Positions 53,729-62,277 of a stretch of 64,000 bases of DNA are shown here, piece by piece (position 1 is the first letter of the stretch; every line of letters starts with the position of its first letter). Made by a program: the position numbers and the translations under genes. The stretch is from Streptomyces sp. PR69. GTDB taxonomy: Bacteria; Actinomycetota; Actinomycetes; Streptomycetales; Streptomycetaceae. A model generated the notes under the pieces. It was not told the origin of the DNA and ran no database searches. It saw only the letters and a program-made list of their open reading frames with translations. The stretch is taken from contig NZ_JAOWCB010000015.1 of assembly GCF_026420845.1 (NCBI RefSeq), positions 92,351 through 156,350 of the forward strand. Direction: 5' to 3'.

Positions 53729-55114
53729 ATGTCCTCCACACCCCGTCCCCCCTCCCCCCAGGCCTCCCCCATGCGCGCCCTGCGCTCCGCGCCTTCCGGT
53801 GTACGGGCCGCGCTGCGCGGGCTCGCGCACCCCTCACATCCGCCTGTCGCGCTGCTCGCCGGGGCGCCCCGGCGGTGGCAGCGGCTGCTGCCGTATCTCG
53901 CCGTGGTGGCGCTCACCGCGACGTTCCTGCCGGTCACGGTGACTGTCCTGACCGATCAGTACGGAATGAACGCCGCGCTGGCGGGCGCGATCGCGACCGG
54001 CTCCGCGGCGCCGCTGCTGGCGATCGCGCACCGGCCGCTCCAGGCCTGGTGGGTGATCTTCCCGGTCGACGTCGTCTGCGCGCTGAATCTCGCGGGGCTT
54101 CAGCCGGAGGACAGCGTCACCTGGCCCTGGCCGCCGCCCATCCTCATCGGCTATCTGTTTCTGATGCTGGCGCTCGCGCTGCGGGAGCCGCGCCGCACCC
54201 TGCTGACCGTATGGCTGCTGACCGGCGGCGTGGGCCTCGTCCTCGGGCAGCTCCGGCCGGGGCTGAGCGAGGGCAGCAATGTCCTTCTGTTCGTCCTCAG
54301 CGGCGTCGTGCTGGTCATCGGCGGCGCGGTGCGGGAGCGCTCGGAGGCGCAGCGCAGGCTCGTCGAGCAGGAGACCATCAGCGAGGCGGAGCGCGCGCAG
54401 CGCACGCTGCTGGAGGAGCGGGCGCGGATCGCCCGCGAGCTGCACGATGTGGTGGCCCACCATATGTCGGTGATCACGGTGCAGGCGGACTCCGCGCCGT
54501 ATCGGATCGAAGGGCTGCCCGAGGCGGCCCGCGAGGAGTTCGGCACGATCGCGGCGAGCGCACGTGAGTCGCTCACCGAGATGCGGCGGCTGCTCGCGGT
54601 GCTGCGCAGTGAGAACGCGGCGGGTGAGCGGGCCCCGCAGCCGGGGCTCGACCGGGTGCAGCAACTGGTGGAGGCGACGGTGCGGGCGGGTGTGCCGGCC
54701 GAGCTGTCGCTGCCGGCGGGCCTGGGGCCGGTGCCGCAGGCGGTGGATCTGTCGGCGTACCGCATCGTCCAGGAGGCGCTGGCCAACGTCGTACGGCATG
54801 CGCCCGGAGCGAGCGTCCGGGTGTCGGTGACCTCCGACGGCGGGCATCTGACCGTGCTGGTCGTCAACGGGCCCGCGCGCAAGGCCGGTTCGCCGCTGGA
54901 GACGGCGGGCACCGGGCACGGACTGGTCGGGATGCGGGAGCGCGTACGGTTGACGGGCGGCACGCTGGACGCCGGGCCGCTGCCGGACGGGGGCTTCCGG
55001 GTCGCCGCGCGGCTGCCGCTCGCCCCCGCCGGCGCCGCACACAGCACAGACGCCGCAGACGCGGCAGATTCCGCACACACCACGGAAACCACCGCCCCGG
55101 AGGCCCCCGCGTGA
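53729..55114 (+). CDS. NarL-type sensor histidine kinase
   Basis: 461 residues from ATG 53729; a -10-like TACGCT 10 nt upstream suggests a near-leaderless mRNA (an in-frame ATG-like start 42 nt earlier seems less likely). Five or six N-terminal transmembrane helices (about 50-190), then HisKA_3: RARIARELHDVVAHHMSVIT with phospho-His 239, and HATPase (IVQEALANVVRHAPGASVRV, GTGHGLVGMRERVRLTGGTL). Ala/Asp/Thr-rich tail. Senses an unknown signal; GTGA overlap with the regulator gene. Confidence 0.92.
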   Translation: MSSTPRPPSPQASPMRALRSAPSGVRAALRGLAHPSHPPVALLAGAPRRWQRLLPYLAVVALTATFLPVTVTVLTDQYGMNAALAGAIATGSAAPLLAIAHRPLQAWWVIFPVDVVCALNLAGLQPEDSVTWPWPPPILIGYLFLMLALALREPRRTLLTVWLLTGGVGLVLGQLRPGLSEGSNVLLFVLSGVVLVIGGAVRERSEAQRRLVEQETISEAERAQRTLLEERARIARELHDVVAHHMSVITVQADSAPYRIEGLPEAAREEFGTIAASARESLTEMRRLLAVLRSENAAGERAPQPGLDRVQQLVEATVRAGVPAELSLPAGLGPVPQAVDLSAYRIVQEALANVVRHAPGASVRVSVTSDGGHLTVLVVNGPARKAGSPLETAGTGHGLVGMRERVRLTGGTLDAGPLPDGGFRVAARLPLAPAGAAHSTDAADAADSAHTTETTAPEAPA

Positions 55115-55794
55115 CCATCCGCGTGATCATCGTCGACGACCAGGCCATGGTCCGCGCGGGATTCGCCGCGCTGCTCGCCGCGCAGCCGGACATCGACGTG
55201 GTGGGCGAGGCCCCGGACGGCCGCGCGGGCGTCGACGTCAGCCGGGCCGCCCATCCCGATGTGGTGCTGATGGATGTGCGGATGCCCGAGATGGACGGGC
55301 TGGCGGCGGCCCGCGAGCTGCTGGCCCCTCCGCCGGGAGCAGTCCACCGCCCCAAGGTGCTGATGCTGACGACCTTCGACGTGGACGACTATGTGTACGA
55401 GGCGCTGCGCGCCGGGGCGTCCGGCTTCCTCCTCAAGGACGCGCCGCCGGCCGATCTGATCGCCGCGGTGCGGGTGGTGGCCGCGGGCGAGGCGCTGCTG
55501 GCCCCCTCGGTCACCCGCCGGCTGATCGCGGACTTCGCCGCCCAGCGCCCCGCTCCGCGCAGGGACCGTGCGTCGCTGCGGCTGAACGGGCTGACGCCCC
55601 GTGAGACCGAGGTCCTGGAGCTGATCGCCCGCGGACTGTCCAACCAGGAGATCGCCGAGCGGCTGGTGCTCGCGGAGCAGACCGTGAAGACCCACATCGG
55701 CCGGGTGCTGGCCAAACTGGAGCTGCGCGACCGCGCCCAGGCGGTGATCTTCGCCTATGAGTCGGGTCTGGTGAAGCCCGGCGACGGCGTCTGA
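55111..55794 (+). CDS. NarL/LuxR-type response regulator
   Basis: 227 residues from GTG 55111. Receiver domain: acidic pocket D9-D10, phosphoacceptor D55 in VVLMDVRMPEMDGL, T in LMLTTFD, K in FLLKDAPP. LuxR-type HTH: LTPRETEVLELIARGLSNQE then IAERLVLAEQTVKTHIGRVL. Partner of the kinase just upstream. Probably binds the TACCCCGGTA-type motifs before its own operon and the following hydrolase gene. Confidence 0.93.
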   Translation: MTIRVIIVDDQAMVRAGFAALLAAQPDIDVVGEAPDGRAGVDVSRAAHPDVVLMDVRMPEMDGLAAARELLAPPPGAVHRPKVLMLTTFDVDDYVYEALRAGASGFLLKDAPPADLIAAVRVVAAGEALLAPSVTRRLIADFAAQRPAPRRDRASLRLNGLTPRETEVLELIARGLSNQEIAERLVLAEQTVKTHIGRVLAKLELRDRAQAVIFAYESGLVKPGDGV

Positions 55795-55822
55795 GCCCGC
55801 GCGCGAGGCCTCGTACACCCCC

Positions 55823-55832
55823 TACCCCGGTA
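55823..55832. promoter_or_regulatory. TACCCCGGTA motif before hydrolase gene
   Basis: Third copy of the motif found in front of the two-component operon, here about 100 bases upstream of the hydrolase start. Confidence 0.5.
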
Positions 55833-55932
55833 TCACCGGGGAGTTGGCTCCGCGGTGTGATCCGCGCGCGGTCGTCCCCTTCCTACGTTCGGCTCCCTCA
55901 CGCCGAAGGACCGCTCAGAGGGAGACGACACG

Positions 55933-56931
55933 ATGCGCCGCTACAAGAGGACCCTGGCCGCCGCCGCGCTGGCGGCCACCGTGGTCGCGGGGACGGCCGG
56001 CTGGGCCTCGGGGAACGCGCAGCGCCCGGTCACCGGACCGCCGCCGGGCAGCGCCGCATGGACGGCGGACACCTCGCTGGGCCGCCCGCTGCCCGACCCG
56101 GCCGCCGCGTCGCCCGCCCAAGTGGCCGCGTTCTTCGCCTCGCTGACCGGGGATCAGCGCAGCGCACTGGTCCGCAGGCATCCGCTGGTCGTCGGCAATC
56201 TGGACGGCGCGCCGCTGTCGCTGCGCTTTGCGGCGAACGCCCGGACGCTCGGTCTCGCCGAGGGTTCTCACCGGCGGGTCCTCGCCTACGATCCGCGCGG
56301 CCGCGGCCAACTCGCCGAGGTGTACGGGGACATCGCCGGGGCCGAGCGCGTCGCCGTGATCGTGCCGGGGTCGGATGTGGACGCGGACCACTTCGACCGT
56401 ACGGCGGCGATGGCGCGGGCGCTGACGGAGGCGACGCACGGCAGGACCGCGGTCATCGCCTGGGCCGGGTACACCACGCCCGTCGGCGTGGGACTGGACG
56501 CGGCGACCGGCGGTCTCGCGGAGGCGGGCGCCGAGCGGCTGACCGGGCTGGCCGAGGGGCTCGCCGCGAACGGGGTGAACAAGCCGGCGCTGTTCTGCCA
56601 CAGCTATGGCTCCGTGGTGTGCGGGCTGGCGGCGAAGGACCTCGACGTCAGCGACATCGTGGTCTTCGGGTCGCCGGGCATGCGCGCCGACCACGCTGCC
56701 GATCTGCACACCACGGCCCGTGTCTGGGCGGCGAAGAGCCCCGACGACTGGATATCGAAGGTCCCGAATGTACGGTTCGCGGGGCTCGGCCACGGCAACG
56801 ATCCGGCCGGGGCCGGCTTCGGCGCCCGCCGTGTCGCCGCGGACGACGTCACCGGCCACGCGGGCTATCTCACGCCCGGCACGGACTCGCTGCGCGCGTT
56901 CGCCGCGATCGCGGAAGGGGACGTGACGTGA
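55933..56931 (+). CDS. Secreted alpha/beta hydrolase, paralogue of 51464-52681
   Basis: 332 residues, ATG 55933 (GGAG 8 nt upstream). Sec-type signal peptide (YKRTLAAAALAATVVAGTAG, ending near WASG). Core with AVIVPGSDVDADHF, nucleophile elbow FCHSYGSVVCGLAA and VFGSPGMRADHAA. Matches the hydrolase at 51464-52681 over the whole core, including the identical CHSYGSVVCG, so they are paralogues around the two-component system. GTGA-coupled to the acyltransferase. Confidence 0.83.
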   Translation: MRRYKRTLAAAALAATVVAGTAGWASGNAQRPVTGPPPGSAAWTADTSLGRPLPDPAAASPAQVAAFFASLTGDQRSALVRRHPLVVGNLDGAPLSLRFAANARTLGLAEGSHRRVLAYDPRGRGQLAEVYGDIAGAERVAVIVPGSDVDADHFDRTAAMARALTEATHGRTAVIAWAGYTTPVGVGLDAATGGLAEAGAERLTGLAEGLAANGVNKPALFCHSYGSVVCGLAAKDLDVSDIVVFGSPGMRADHAADLHTTARVWAAKSPDDWISKVPNVRFAGLGHGNDPAGAGFGARRVAADDVTGHAGYLTPGTDSLRAFAAIAEGDVT

Positions 56932-58274
56932 TCCCCTTCTCGGCATTCGCCCGGATGCCCTCCCGGGCGCTCACCCGGACACCCGCGCCGATGCTGACCC
57001 GGGCAGCCGCCCGGCCACAGACCCGGCCACAGACCCGGACACAGACCCGGACACAGACCCGGACACCCGCGCGGGCAGCCGCCCAGGCAGCCGCCCGGAT
57101 CGACGCGCAGACCCCGGCGCACCGCGACCGCGCGATCGACGGCCTGCGGGCGCTCGCCCTGCTGGCCGTGCCCGTCGGCCACTGGATGCTCGGCGGCTTC
57201 ACCCTGGACTCCGCGGGAGCGCTGCACAACGCCAGCCCGCTGTCCGCGTTCGGCTTCTTCGCGCCCGTCAGCTGGGTGCTCCAGATGCTCGGCGTCTTCT
57301 TCCTCGTCGGCGGCTATGCCTCCGTGCTCTCCTACCGCCGCCGCACCGGCACGGCCGGCGACTGGCTGAGGGGCCGGCTGGCCCGGCTGGGCAGGCCGGT
57401 GCTCGGTGTGACGGCGGTGTGGGCGGCGCTGATCCCCGTGCTGTACGCGCTGGGCGTGCCGGGCGACACGGTCAGGACCGCCACGACGCTGGTGATCCAG
57501 CCCCTGTGGTTCGTCGGCGTCTATGCGGCGGTCACCGCCCTCACCCCGTACTGCGTACGGGCCGCCCGCCGCTTCGGGGCCGCCTCGGCCGCCCCGCTGC
57601 TGGGCGCGGTCGCGGTCGTGGACGTCCTGCGCTACGGCCCGTACGCGGAGGCGATGCCGTCCTGGCTGAGCGCGCTGAACATCCTGCCCGGCTGGCTCTT
57701 CGCCTACCAGCTGGGCGTCGCCTGGGGCGAGCGCCGTCTCGGACGGCGCGCCGCCGCGGTGCTGCTGCTCGGCGGCGCGGCCCTGTTCGCGGCGCTGCTG
57801 CTGGTGTTCGGCTATCCCGCGTCGATGGTGGGCGTGCCCGGCGCGGCCCGTACGAACTCCCATCCGCCGTCGCTGCTCGTCCTCGCGCTGGCCGCGGCGC
57901 AGAGCGGGGCGGCGATCCTGCTGCGGGACCGGATCGCCGGGCTGCTGCGCCGGCCCGCGCTGTGGGCCCCGGTCGTGGTCGTCAATCTGTCGGCGATGAC
58001 GGTCCTGTGCTGGCATCAGACGGCCATGCTGGCCGCCGCCGTGCCCGCCGCCTCCTTCCTGGGCGCGGTCCCGGGCCTGACCACGCCCCCGGAGACGGCC
58101 GGGTGGATCGTGGCCCGGCTGGCCTGGCTGCCGCTGTTCGCGGCCCTGCTGGTCCTGATCGGCCGCCGCACCCGCGCCTTCGAGGCGCCGTGGCACGGCG
58201 CGGGCCGGGGGCGGCGGGTGGTCGCGGGCCTGCTGGCGGCGTTCTTCGCGGTGTTCGCGCTGGGGCTGGCGTGA
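56928..58274 (+). CDS. Acyltransferase-3 family membrane protein
   Basis: 448 residues from GTG 56928 (GTGA overlap). The first 60 residues are an unusual Arg/Thr/Pro/Ala-rich stretch encoded by a 12-bp tandem repeat. The enzyme proper starts HRDRAIDGLRALALLAVPVG HWM (with the family's conserved Arg/His around the first helix), then about ten transmembrane helices and a His in CWHQTAMLAAAVP. O-acyltransferase of a membrane or secreted glycan is expected from the family. Confidence 0.85.
   Translation: MIPFSAFARMPSRALTRTPAPMLTRAAARPQTRPQTRTQTRTQTRTPARAAAQAAARIDAQTPAHRDRAIDGLRALALLAVPVGHWMLGGFTLDSAGALHNASPLSAFGFFAPVSWVLQMLGVFFLVGGYASVLSYRRRTGTAGDWLRGRLARLGRPVLGVTAVWAALIPVLYALGVPGDTVRTATTLVIQPLWFVGVYAAVTALTPYCVRAARRFGAASAAPLLGAVAVVDVLRYGPYAEAMPSWLSALNILPGWLFAYQLGVAWGERRLGRRAAAVLLLGGAALFAALLLVFGYPASMVGVPGAARTNSHPPSLLVLALAAAQSGAAILLRDRIAGLLRRPALWAPVVVVNLSAMTVLCWHQTAMLAAAVPAASFLGAVPGLTTPPETAGWIVARLAWLPLFAALLVLIGRRTRAFEAPWHGAGRGRRVVAGLLAAFFAVFALGLA
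57015..57062. repeat. Four 12-bp tandem repeats in acyltransferase N-terminus
   Basis: CCACAGACCCGG twice, then ACACAGACCCGG twice. In frame, coding PQTR/TQTR units; copy number may vary between strains. Confidence 0.9.
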
Positions 58275-58307
58275 CGCCGGGCCGACCGCACGGTCACCTG
58301 GCGGGAA

Positions 58308-58372
58308 CGTTCCGTACAGGGGCCCGTTCCGAACAGGGGCCGTTCGGTACAGGGGCCCGTTCCGTACATATG
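58308..58372. repeat. 17-bp repeats upstream of the serine hydrolase gene
   Basis: Four imperfect copies of CCGTTCCGTACAGGGGC, starting at 58308, 58324, 58341 and 58357, ending 27 bases before the start codon at 58399. They contain CGTTCCGTAC and may be operator half-sites. Confidence 0.75.
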
Positions 58373-58398
58373 TCCGCCCACCCCTTAGGCTCGTACGC

Positions 58399-59217
58399 AT
58401 GCAGAGCCTGGCGATGATCGAGAACTGGCCGGCCCCAACCGCGGCGGCCGCCGTCGTACGCGCGGACGGAACCGTGGCCGGCGCGCACGGCCCCACCGGA
58501 CGCCGTTTCCCGCTCGCCTCCGTCACCAAGCCGCTCGCCGCGTACGCGGTGCTCGTGGCGTACGAGGAGGGGGCGGTCGAACTCGACGAGCCGGCCGGCC
58601 CCGAGGGCTCGACCGTGCGGCATCTGCTCGCCCACACCTCCGGGCTCGCCTTCGACGAGCACCGCGCGGTCGCCGCGCCCGGCACACGCAGGATCTACTC
58701 CAACGCGGGCTTCGAGGTGCTCGGCGACCACATCGCCAAGGCGACGGACATCCCGTTCGCGGAGTATCTGCGGCAGGCGGTTCTCGAACCGCTGGGGATG
58801 ACCTCGACCGTGCTCGACGGGTCCCCGGCCAAGGACGCCGTCTCGACGGTCGACGACCTGGTGCGCTTCGCCGCCGAGGTGCAGGCCCCGCGGCTGCTCG
58901 ACGCCCGTACGGTCCTGGAGGCGATGACCGTCGTCCATCCGGGGCTGACCGGCATCCTGCCCGGCTACGGGCATCAGAAGCCCAACGACTGGGGCCTCGG
59001 CTTCGAGATCCGCGACGGCAAGTCCCCGCACTGGACGGGCGTCTCGTCGTCGCCGCGCACCTTCGGGCACTTCGGCCAGTCGGGCGCCTTCCTGTGGATC
59101 GACCCGGACGCGGGCGCGGCGTGTGCGGCGCTGACGGACCGGGCGTTCGGGCCGTGGGCGATCGAGGCGTGGCCGCCGTTCACGGACGCGGTGCTGGCGG
59201 AGCTGAAGACTGCCTGA
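58399..59217 (+). CDS. Serine beta-lactamase-like hydrolase
   Basis: 272 residues, ATG 58399. Class C/DD-peptidase-like motifs: SVTK (S41-K44), Y100-S-N102, and FGQSG near 220 as the third motif. No signal peptide, so probably cytoplasmic, which differs from true beta-lactamases and points to an esterase or peptidase. Its promoter region is covered by the four 17-bp repeats. Overlaps the convergent lipoprotein gene by 38 bases. Confidence 0.85.
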   Translation: MQSLAMIENWPAPTAAAAVVRADGTVAGAHGPTGRRFPLASVTKPLAAYAVLVAYEEGAVELDEPAGPEGSTVRHLLAHTSGLAFDEHRAVAAPGTRRIYSNAGFEVLGDHIAKATDIPFAEYLRQAVLEPLGMTSTVLDGSPAKDAVSTVDDLVRFAAEVQAPRLLDARTVLEAMTVVHPGLTGILPGYGHQKPNDWGLGFEIRDGKSPHWTGVSSSPRTFGHFGQSGAFLWIDPDAGAACAALTDRAFGPWAIEAWPPFTDAVLAELKTA

Positions 59218-59812
59218 GGGTGAGGGGGCGGGTCTCGACGGCCGGTGACGTGGGCGAGGCGTCGGCTGCGTCTGCTGCGTTCTCTTCGCCGCAGCGCGCC
59301 GCGGGCAGTTTGCCGTCCGGGCCGGTGAGGAGCACCTCGGCGGCGCCCTCGGTGTCGGCGGCGTACGCGGCGGTGCACACCAGCTGGCGTACGGCGTTCT
59401 CCGGCAGCCCGCGCACCGCGAACGGGGCCCTGATCTCGACCCGGCCGGGGAACCCGGAGGACGGCAGCACCCGCATCGGGCCGACGGGCGGCGGGGGCAG
59501 GGCGCTGTCCAGCCCGGTCTCCTGCTCGTGCGGCAGCGGCCCCGCCGTCAGCGCGGTGAGGCTCTTGCCGATCGCCTCCTGCGCTACGCGCAGCTCTTTG
59601 CGGTCGCTGAGGTCCGAGTCGGCCGACCGGGCCACCGGCACCAGGTGCCCCTCGGGGCCGACGAAGAACAGCAGCAGCCGGTATTCCTCGTCGGGGTAGA
59701 CCTCGATGGTGGCGGGTCCGCCGGCCTCGACGACACCGGTCCCCTGCACTCCGCAGCCCGCCAGCAGCACGGCCGCCGATGCCACGACGGCACGGCGCAG
59801 GGCCCGCCTCAC
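59180..59812 (-). CDS. GerMN-like lipoprotein of the two-component operon
   Basis: 210 residues from GTG 59812 (GTGA overlap with the kinase). Signal peptide with lipobox LLAGC. GerMN-like domain: YRLLLFFVGPEGHLVPVARS, QEAIGKSLTALTAGPLPHEQ, then GLDSALPP. Ser/Ala/Pro-rich tail. RR-HK-lipoprotein order and the GerMN fold recall mtrA-mtrB-lpqB, where the lipoprotein modulates the kinase, though LpqB is about three times longer. Confidence 0.75.
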   Translation of the reverse strand: MRRALRRAVVASAAVLLAGCGVQGTGVVEAGGPATIEVYPDEEYRLLLFFVGPEGHLVPVARSADSDLSDRKELRVAQEAIGKSLTALTAGPLPHEQETGLDSALPPPPVGPMRVLPSSGFPGRVEIRAPFAVRGLPENAVRQLVCTAAYAADTEGAAEVLLTGPDGKLPAARCGEENAADAADASPTSPAVETRPLTLRQSSAPPAPRP

Positions 59813-61557
59813 GGCGTCGCCTCCTGCGCGGCCGGCGGCTCCTCCGCCGTCAGGGGCAGCTCGACGGTGAACACGGCCCCGCCGTCCGCTGCGTTGGCGG
59901 CGCGGACCGTGCCGCCGTGCAGCCGTACGTTCTCCAGGGTGATGGCCAGCCCGAGGCCGCTGCCCGCCGAGCGGGTGCGGGCGGCGTCCGCCTTGTAGAA
60001 GCGGTCGAAGAGATACGGCATGGCCTCCTCGCTGATGCCGGGGCCGCTGTCGGCGACCTCCATGACCAGGACGTCCGGCCCCGGCTCAGGGGTCTCAGCG
60101 GTCTTGTGGGCGCCGGCGGTCCCGGTGCGCACCCGGACCGTGACGGGCGCGGCGCCGTGCCGCAGCGCGTTCCCGACGAGATTGGCCACGATGACGTCAA
60201 AGCGCCGCGGGTCGACGCGGGCGCGGATGCCCTCGGGCAGATCAGCGACGACGCCGACGGGGCCGGTGGGGCCGGCGGGGTCGCTCCAGCGGCGGCTGTG
60301 CAGGGTCTTGCGGACCGTCTCCGCGATGTCGACCTCGTCGAGGTGCAGTTCGGCGGCGCGCGCGTCGAAGCGGGAGATCTCCATCAGATCCTCGACCAGG
60401 GTGGCGAGTCTGCCCGTCTCCACGCTGATCAGCCGGACGGCGGCGGCGGTGTCGGGGTCCAGCGACCCGGCGTCCTCGTCAAGGAGTTCGGTGACGGCGA
60501 GCATCCCGGCGAGCGGGGTGCGCAGTTCGTGCGAGACGTCGGCGGCGAAGCGGCGGGCGCGGACCTCGGCGCGCTGGAGTTCGTCCACCGACCGCTCCAG
60601 CGCGCCCGCGGACTCGTTGAAGGTGCGGGCGAGGTCGGCGAGTTCATCCGACCCCTTGGCCTGGATACGGGTGTCGAGCCGGCCGCGGCCCATGCTGCGG
60701 GCCGCTTCGCGCAGTTCCCGCACCGGCCGCAGCACGCTCCGGGCGGACAGCAGCGCGGGCACGAGCGCCACGGCGAGCCCGGGAACCGCGCCGTCACGGG
60801 CGGCGATCACCATGGCCCGTACATTGGCCTCCTCGTCCGTCAACGGCATCACCGCGTACAGAATCAGCCCGCTGGGCTGGGAGGAGTGGCCGGTGGCGAA
60901 GACCGCGGGCACGGCGATGGTGAGGTAGGGGGTGCCGCCCTTGACGACGCGCTGGAAGCTGCCGCGGGGGTTCGCGTGGGCGGCGCTGCGCAGCTCCGGG
61001 GTGATGACGGTGGAGACGGGATTGCTGGTGGAGGAGACCCGGACCGATCCGTACTCGGCGAAGACAAACCAGGGGCGGGGCTTTCCCCGGCCGGCGATGC
61101 GGTGCAGCACCTGCTGGAGGTGGCGGCGGTCCACGGGGAGGCCGACGGCGAGGGTGGCCACCTGGTCGCGGAAGGAGGAGACGGCGGTGTCCTGCGCCTG
61201 CTCCAGGATGGCGTTGCGGGCTTCGCGGTAGGTGAGGGTGGCGGTGGTGCCCGCGCTGACGGCGGCGACGAGGAGGAAGGCGAGGACGAGGCGGGTGCGC
61301 AGCCCGAAGCGCGCCCGGGGCTTGCGGGCCTGTGCGCGGTCCTGTGCTTCCCCGGCTGCCTCGCGTGCGGCGCTCGCAGCGTTGTCTTGTTCGCTTCTCC
61401 GCCCACTCGGCGAAACTCCGGCCATCGCCGCCGCCTGCGACCCGGCTGCCTCGCGCGCGACGCTCACAGCATCATCTTGTTCGCTTCTCCGCCCACTCGG
61501 CGAAACTCCGGCCATCGCCGACGCCTGCGACCCGGCTGCCCCGCGTGCGACGCTCAC
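59809..61557 (-). CDS. OmpR-type-system sensor histidine kinase
   Basis: 582 residues from GTG 61557 (GTGA overlap with the regulator). Odd N-terminus: two 30-residue repeats plus a part (SVAREAAGSQAAAMAGVSPS, then GRRSEQD). From about residue 85: TM1 (RLVLAFLLVAAVSAGTTATL), extracytoplasmic domain (about 110-245), TM2, HAMP (SARSVLRPVRELREAARSMG), HisKA (FAADVSHELRTPLAGMLAVT) and HATPase (NALRHGAAPVTV, DSGPGISEEAMPYLFDRF, GSGLGLAI). Complete and probably active. Confidence 0.92.
   Translation of the reverse strand: MSVARGAAGSQASAMAGVSPSGRRSEQDDAVSVAREAAGSQAAAMAGVSPSGRRSEQDNAASAAREAAGEAQDRAQARKPRARFGLRTRLVLAFLLVAAVSAGTTATLTYREARNAILEQAQDTAVSSFRDQVATLAVGLPVDRRHLQQVLHRIAGRGKPRPWFVFAEYGSVRVSSTSNPVSTVITPELRSAAHANPRGSFQRVVKGGTPYLTIAVPAVFATGHSSQPSGLILYAVMPLTDEEANVRAMVIAARDGAVPGLAVALVPALLSARSVLRPVRELREAARSMGRGRLDTRIQAKGSDELADLARTFNESAGALERSVDELQRAEVRARRFAADVSHELRTPLAGMLAVTELLDEDAGSLDPDTAAAVRLISVETGRLATLVEDLMEISRFDARAAELHLDEVDIAETVRKTLHSRRWSDPAGPTGPVGVVADLPEGIRARVDPRRFDVIVANLVGNALRHGAAPVTVRVRTGTAGAHKTAETPEPGPDVLVMEVADSGPGISEEAMPYLFDRFYKADAARTRSAGSGLGLAITLENVRLHGGTVRAANAADGGAVFTVELPLTAEEPPAAQEATP
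61354..61557. repeat. 90-bp tandem repeat in kinase 5' end
   Basis: Two full 90-bp units (61465-61554 and 61375-61464) plus a partial third, coding 30-residue repeats. They contain TTCGCCGAGTGGGCGGAGAA-type sequence that may belong to a dispersed Streptomyces repeat. Confidence 0.8.
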
Positions 61558-62234
61558 AGCGGGCCGAAGCGGTAGCCGAAGCCGCGCAGGGTCTGTATGT
61601 AGCGGGGGCTGCCGGGCACGTCCTCGATCTTGTTCCGCAGCCGCCGGACACAGGCGTCGACCAGCCGGGCGTCGCCGTGGTAGCTGTGCTCCCAGACGTG
61701 TTCGAGGAGCTGCTGTCTGCTGAAGACCTGCTCGGGCGCGGCGGTCAGATACAGCAGCAGCTTCAGCTCGGAGGGCGCGAGCGTGAGCGGCTGCCCGGAC
61801 TTGGAGACGCTCAGCCCGGCGCGGTCGACGGCGAGTTCGCCGTGGACCTCGACGGCGGGCCGCCCGGCGGGCGGCTCGATCCGGCGGAGCACCGCCCTGA
61901 TCCGGGCGTCGATCACATCGGTGCGGGCGGGTTTGACGATGTAGTCGTCGGCGCCCGCCTCCAGCCCGACGACGACGTCGAAGTCGTCGCCGCGGGCGGT
62001 GAGCATGATGATCGGCAGCTGGCTGGTCTCCCGGACCCGGCGGCAGATCTGCACGCCGTTCAGGCCCGGCAGCATCAGATCCAGCAGCAGCAGATCGGGG
62101 CGGAAGTCGCCGAGTGCGGCGAGCCCGGACTCCCCGGTGCCCGCGCTGCGCACATCGTGCCCGCGTCGGCGCAGCCCGAGTTCGACGCCTTCACGGACGG
62201 AGGGGTCGTCTTCGATGAGCAGGACGCGTGGCAT
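61554..62234 (-). CDS. OmpR-family response regulator (AfsQ1/CseB-like)
   Basis: 226 residues from ATG 62234; no ribosome site, so leaderless or weakly initiated. Receiver: D9-D10, phospho-D52 in LLLLDLMLPG, TA in IIMLTARGDD, K in DYIVKPARTD. C-terminal winged helix: LTLAPSELKLLLYLTAAPEQ, then DARLVDACVRRLRNKIEDVP and YIQTLRGFGYRF. Residue pattern closest to AfsQ1/CseB, envelope-stress and antibiotic regulators. Coupled to its kinase. Confidence 0.92.
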   Translation of the reverse strand: MPRVLLIEDDPSVREGVELGLRRRGHDVRSAGTGESGLAALGDFRPDLLLLDLMLPGLNGVQICRRVRETSQLPIIMLTARGDDFDVVVGLEAGADDYIVKPARTDVIDARIRAVLRRIEPPAGRPAVEVHGELAVDRAGLSVSKSGQPLTLAPSELKLLLYLTAAPEQVFSRQQLLEHVWEHSYHGDARLVDACVRRLRNKIEDVPGSPRYIQTLRGFGYRFGPL

Positions 62235-62277
62235 GAGTGGAGTGTCCCAACGGTGTGTCCGGGCAGGTCGGAGGGGG

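Noticed and set aside
54151..55818. 555-codon minus frame opposite the kinase/regulator pair
   Set aside because: Shadow; both plus-strand genes have full two-component motifs.
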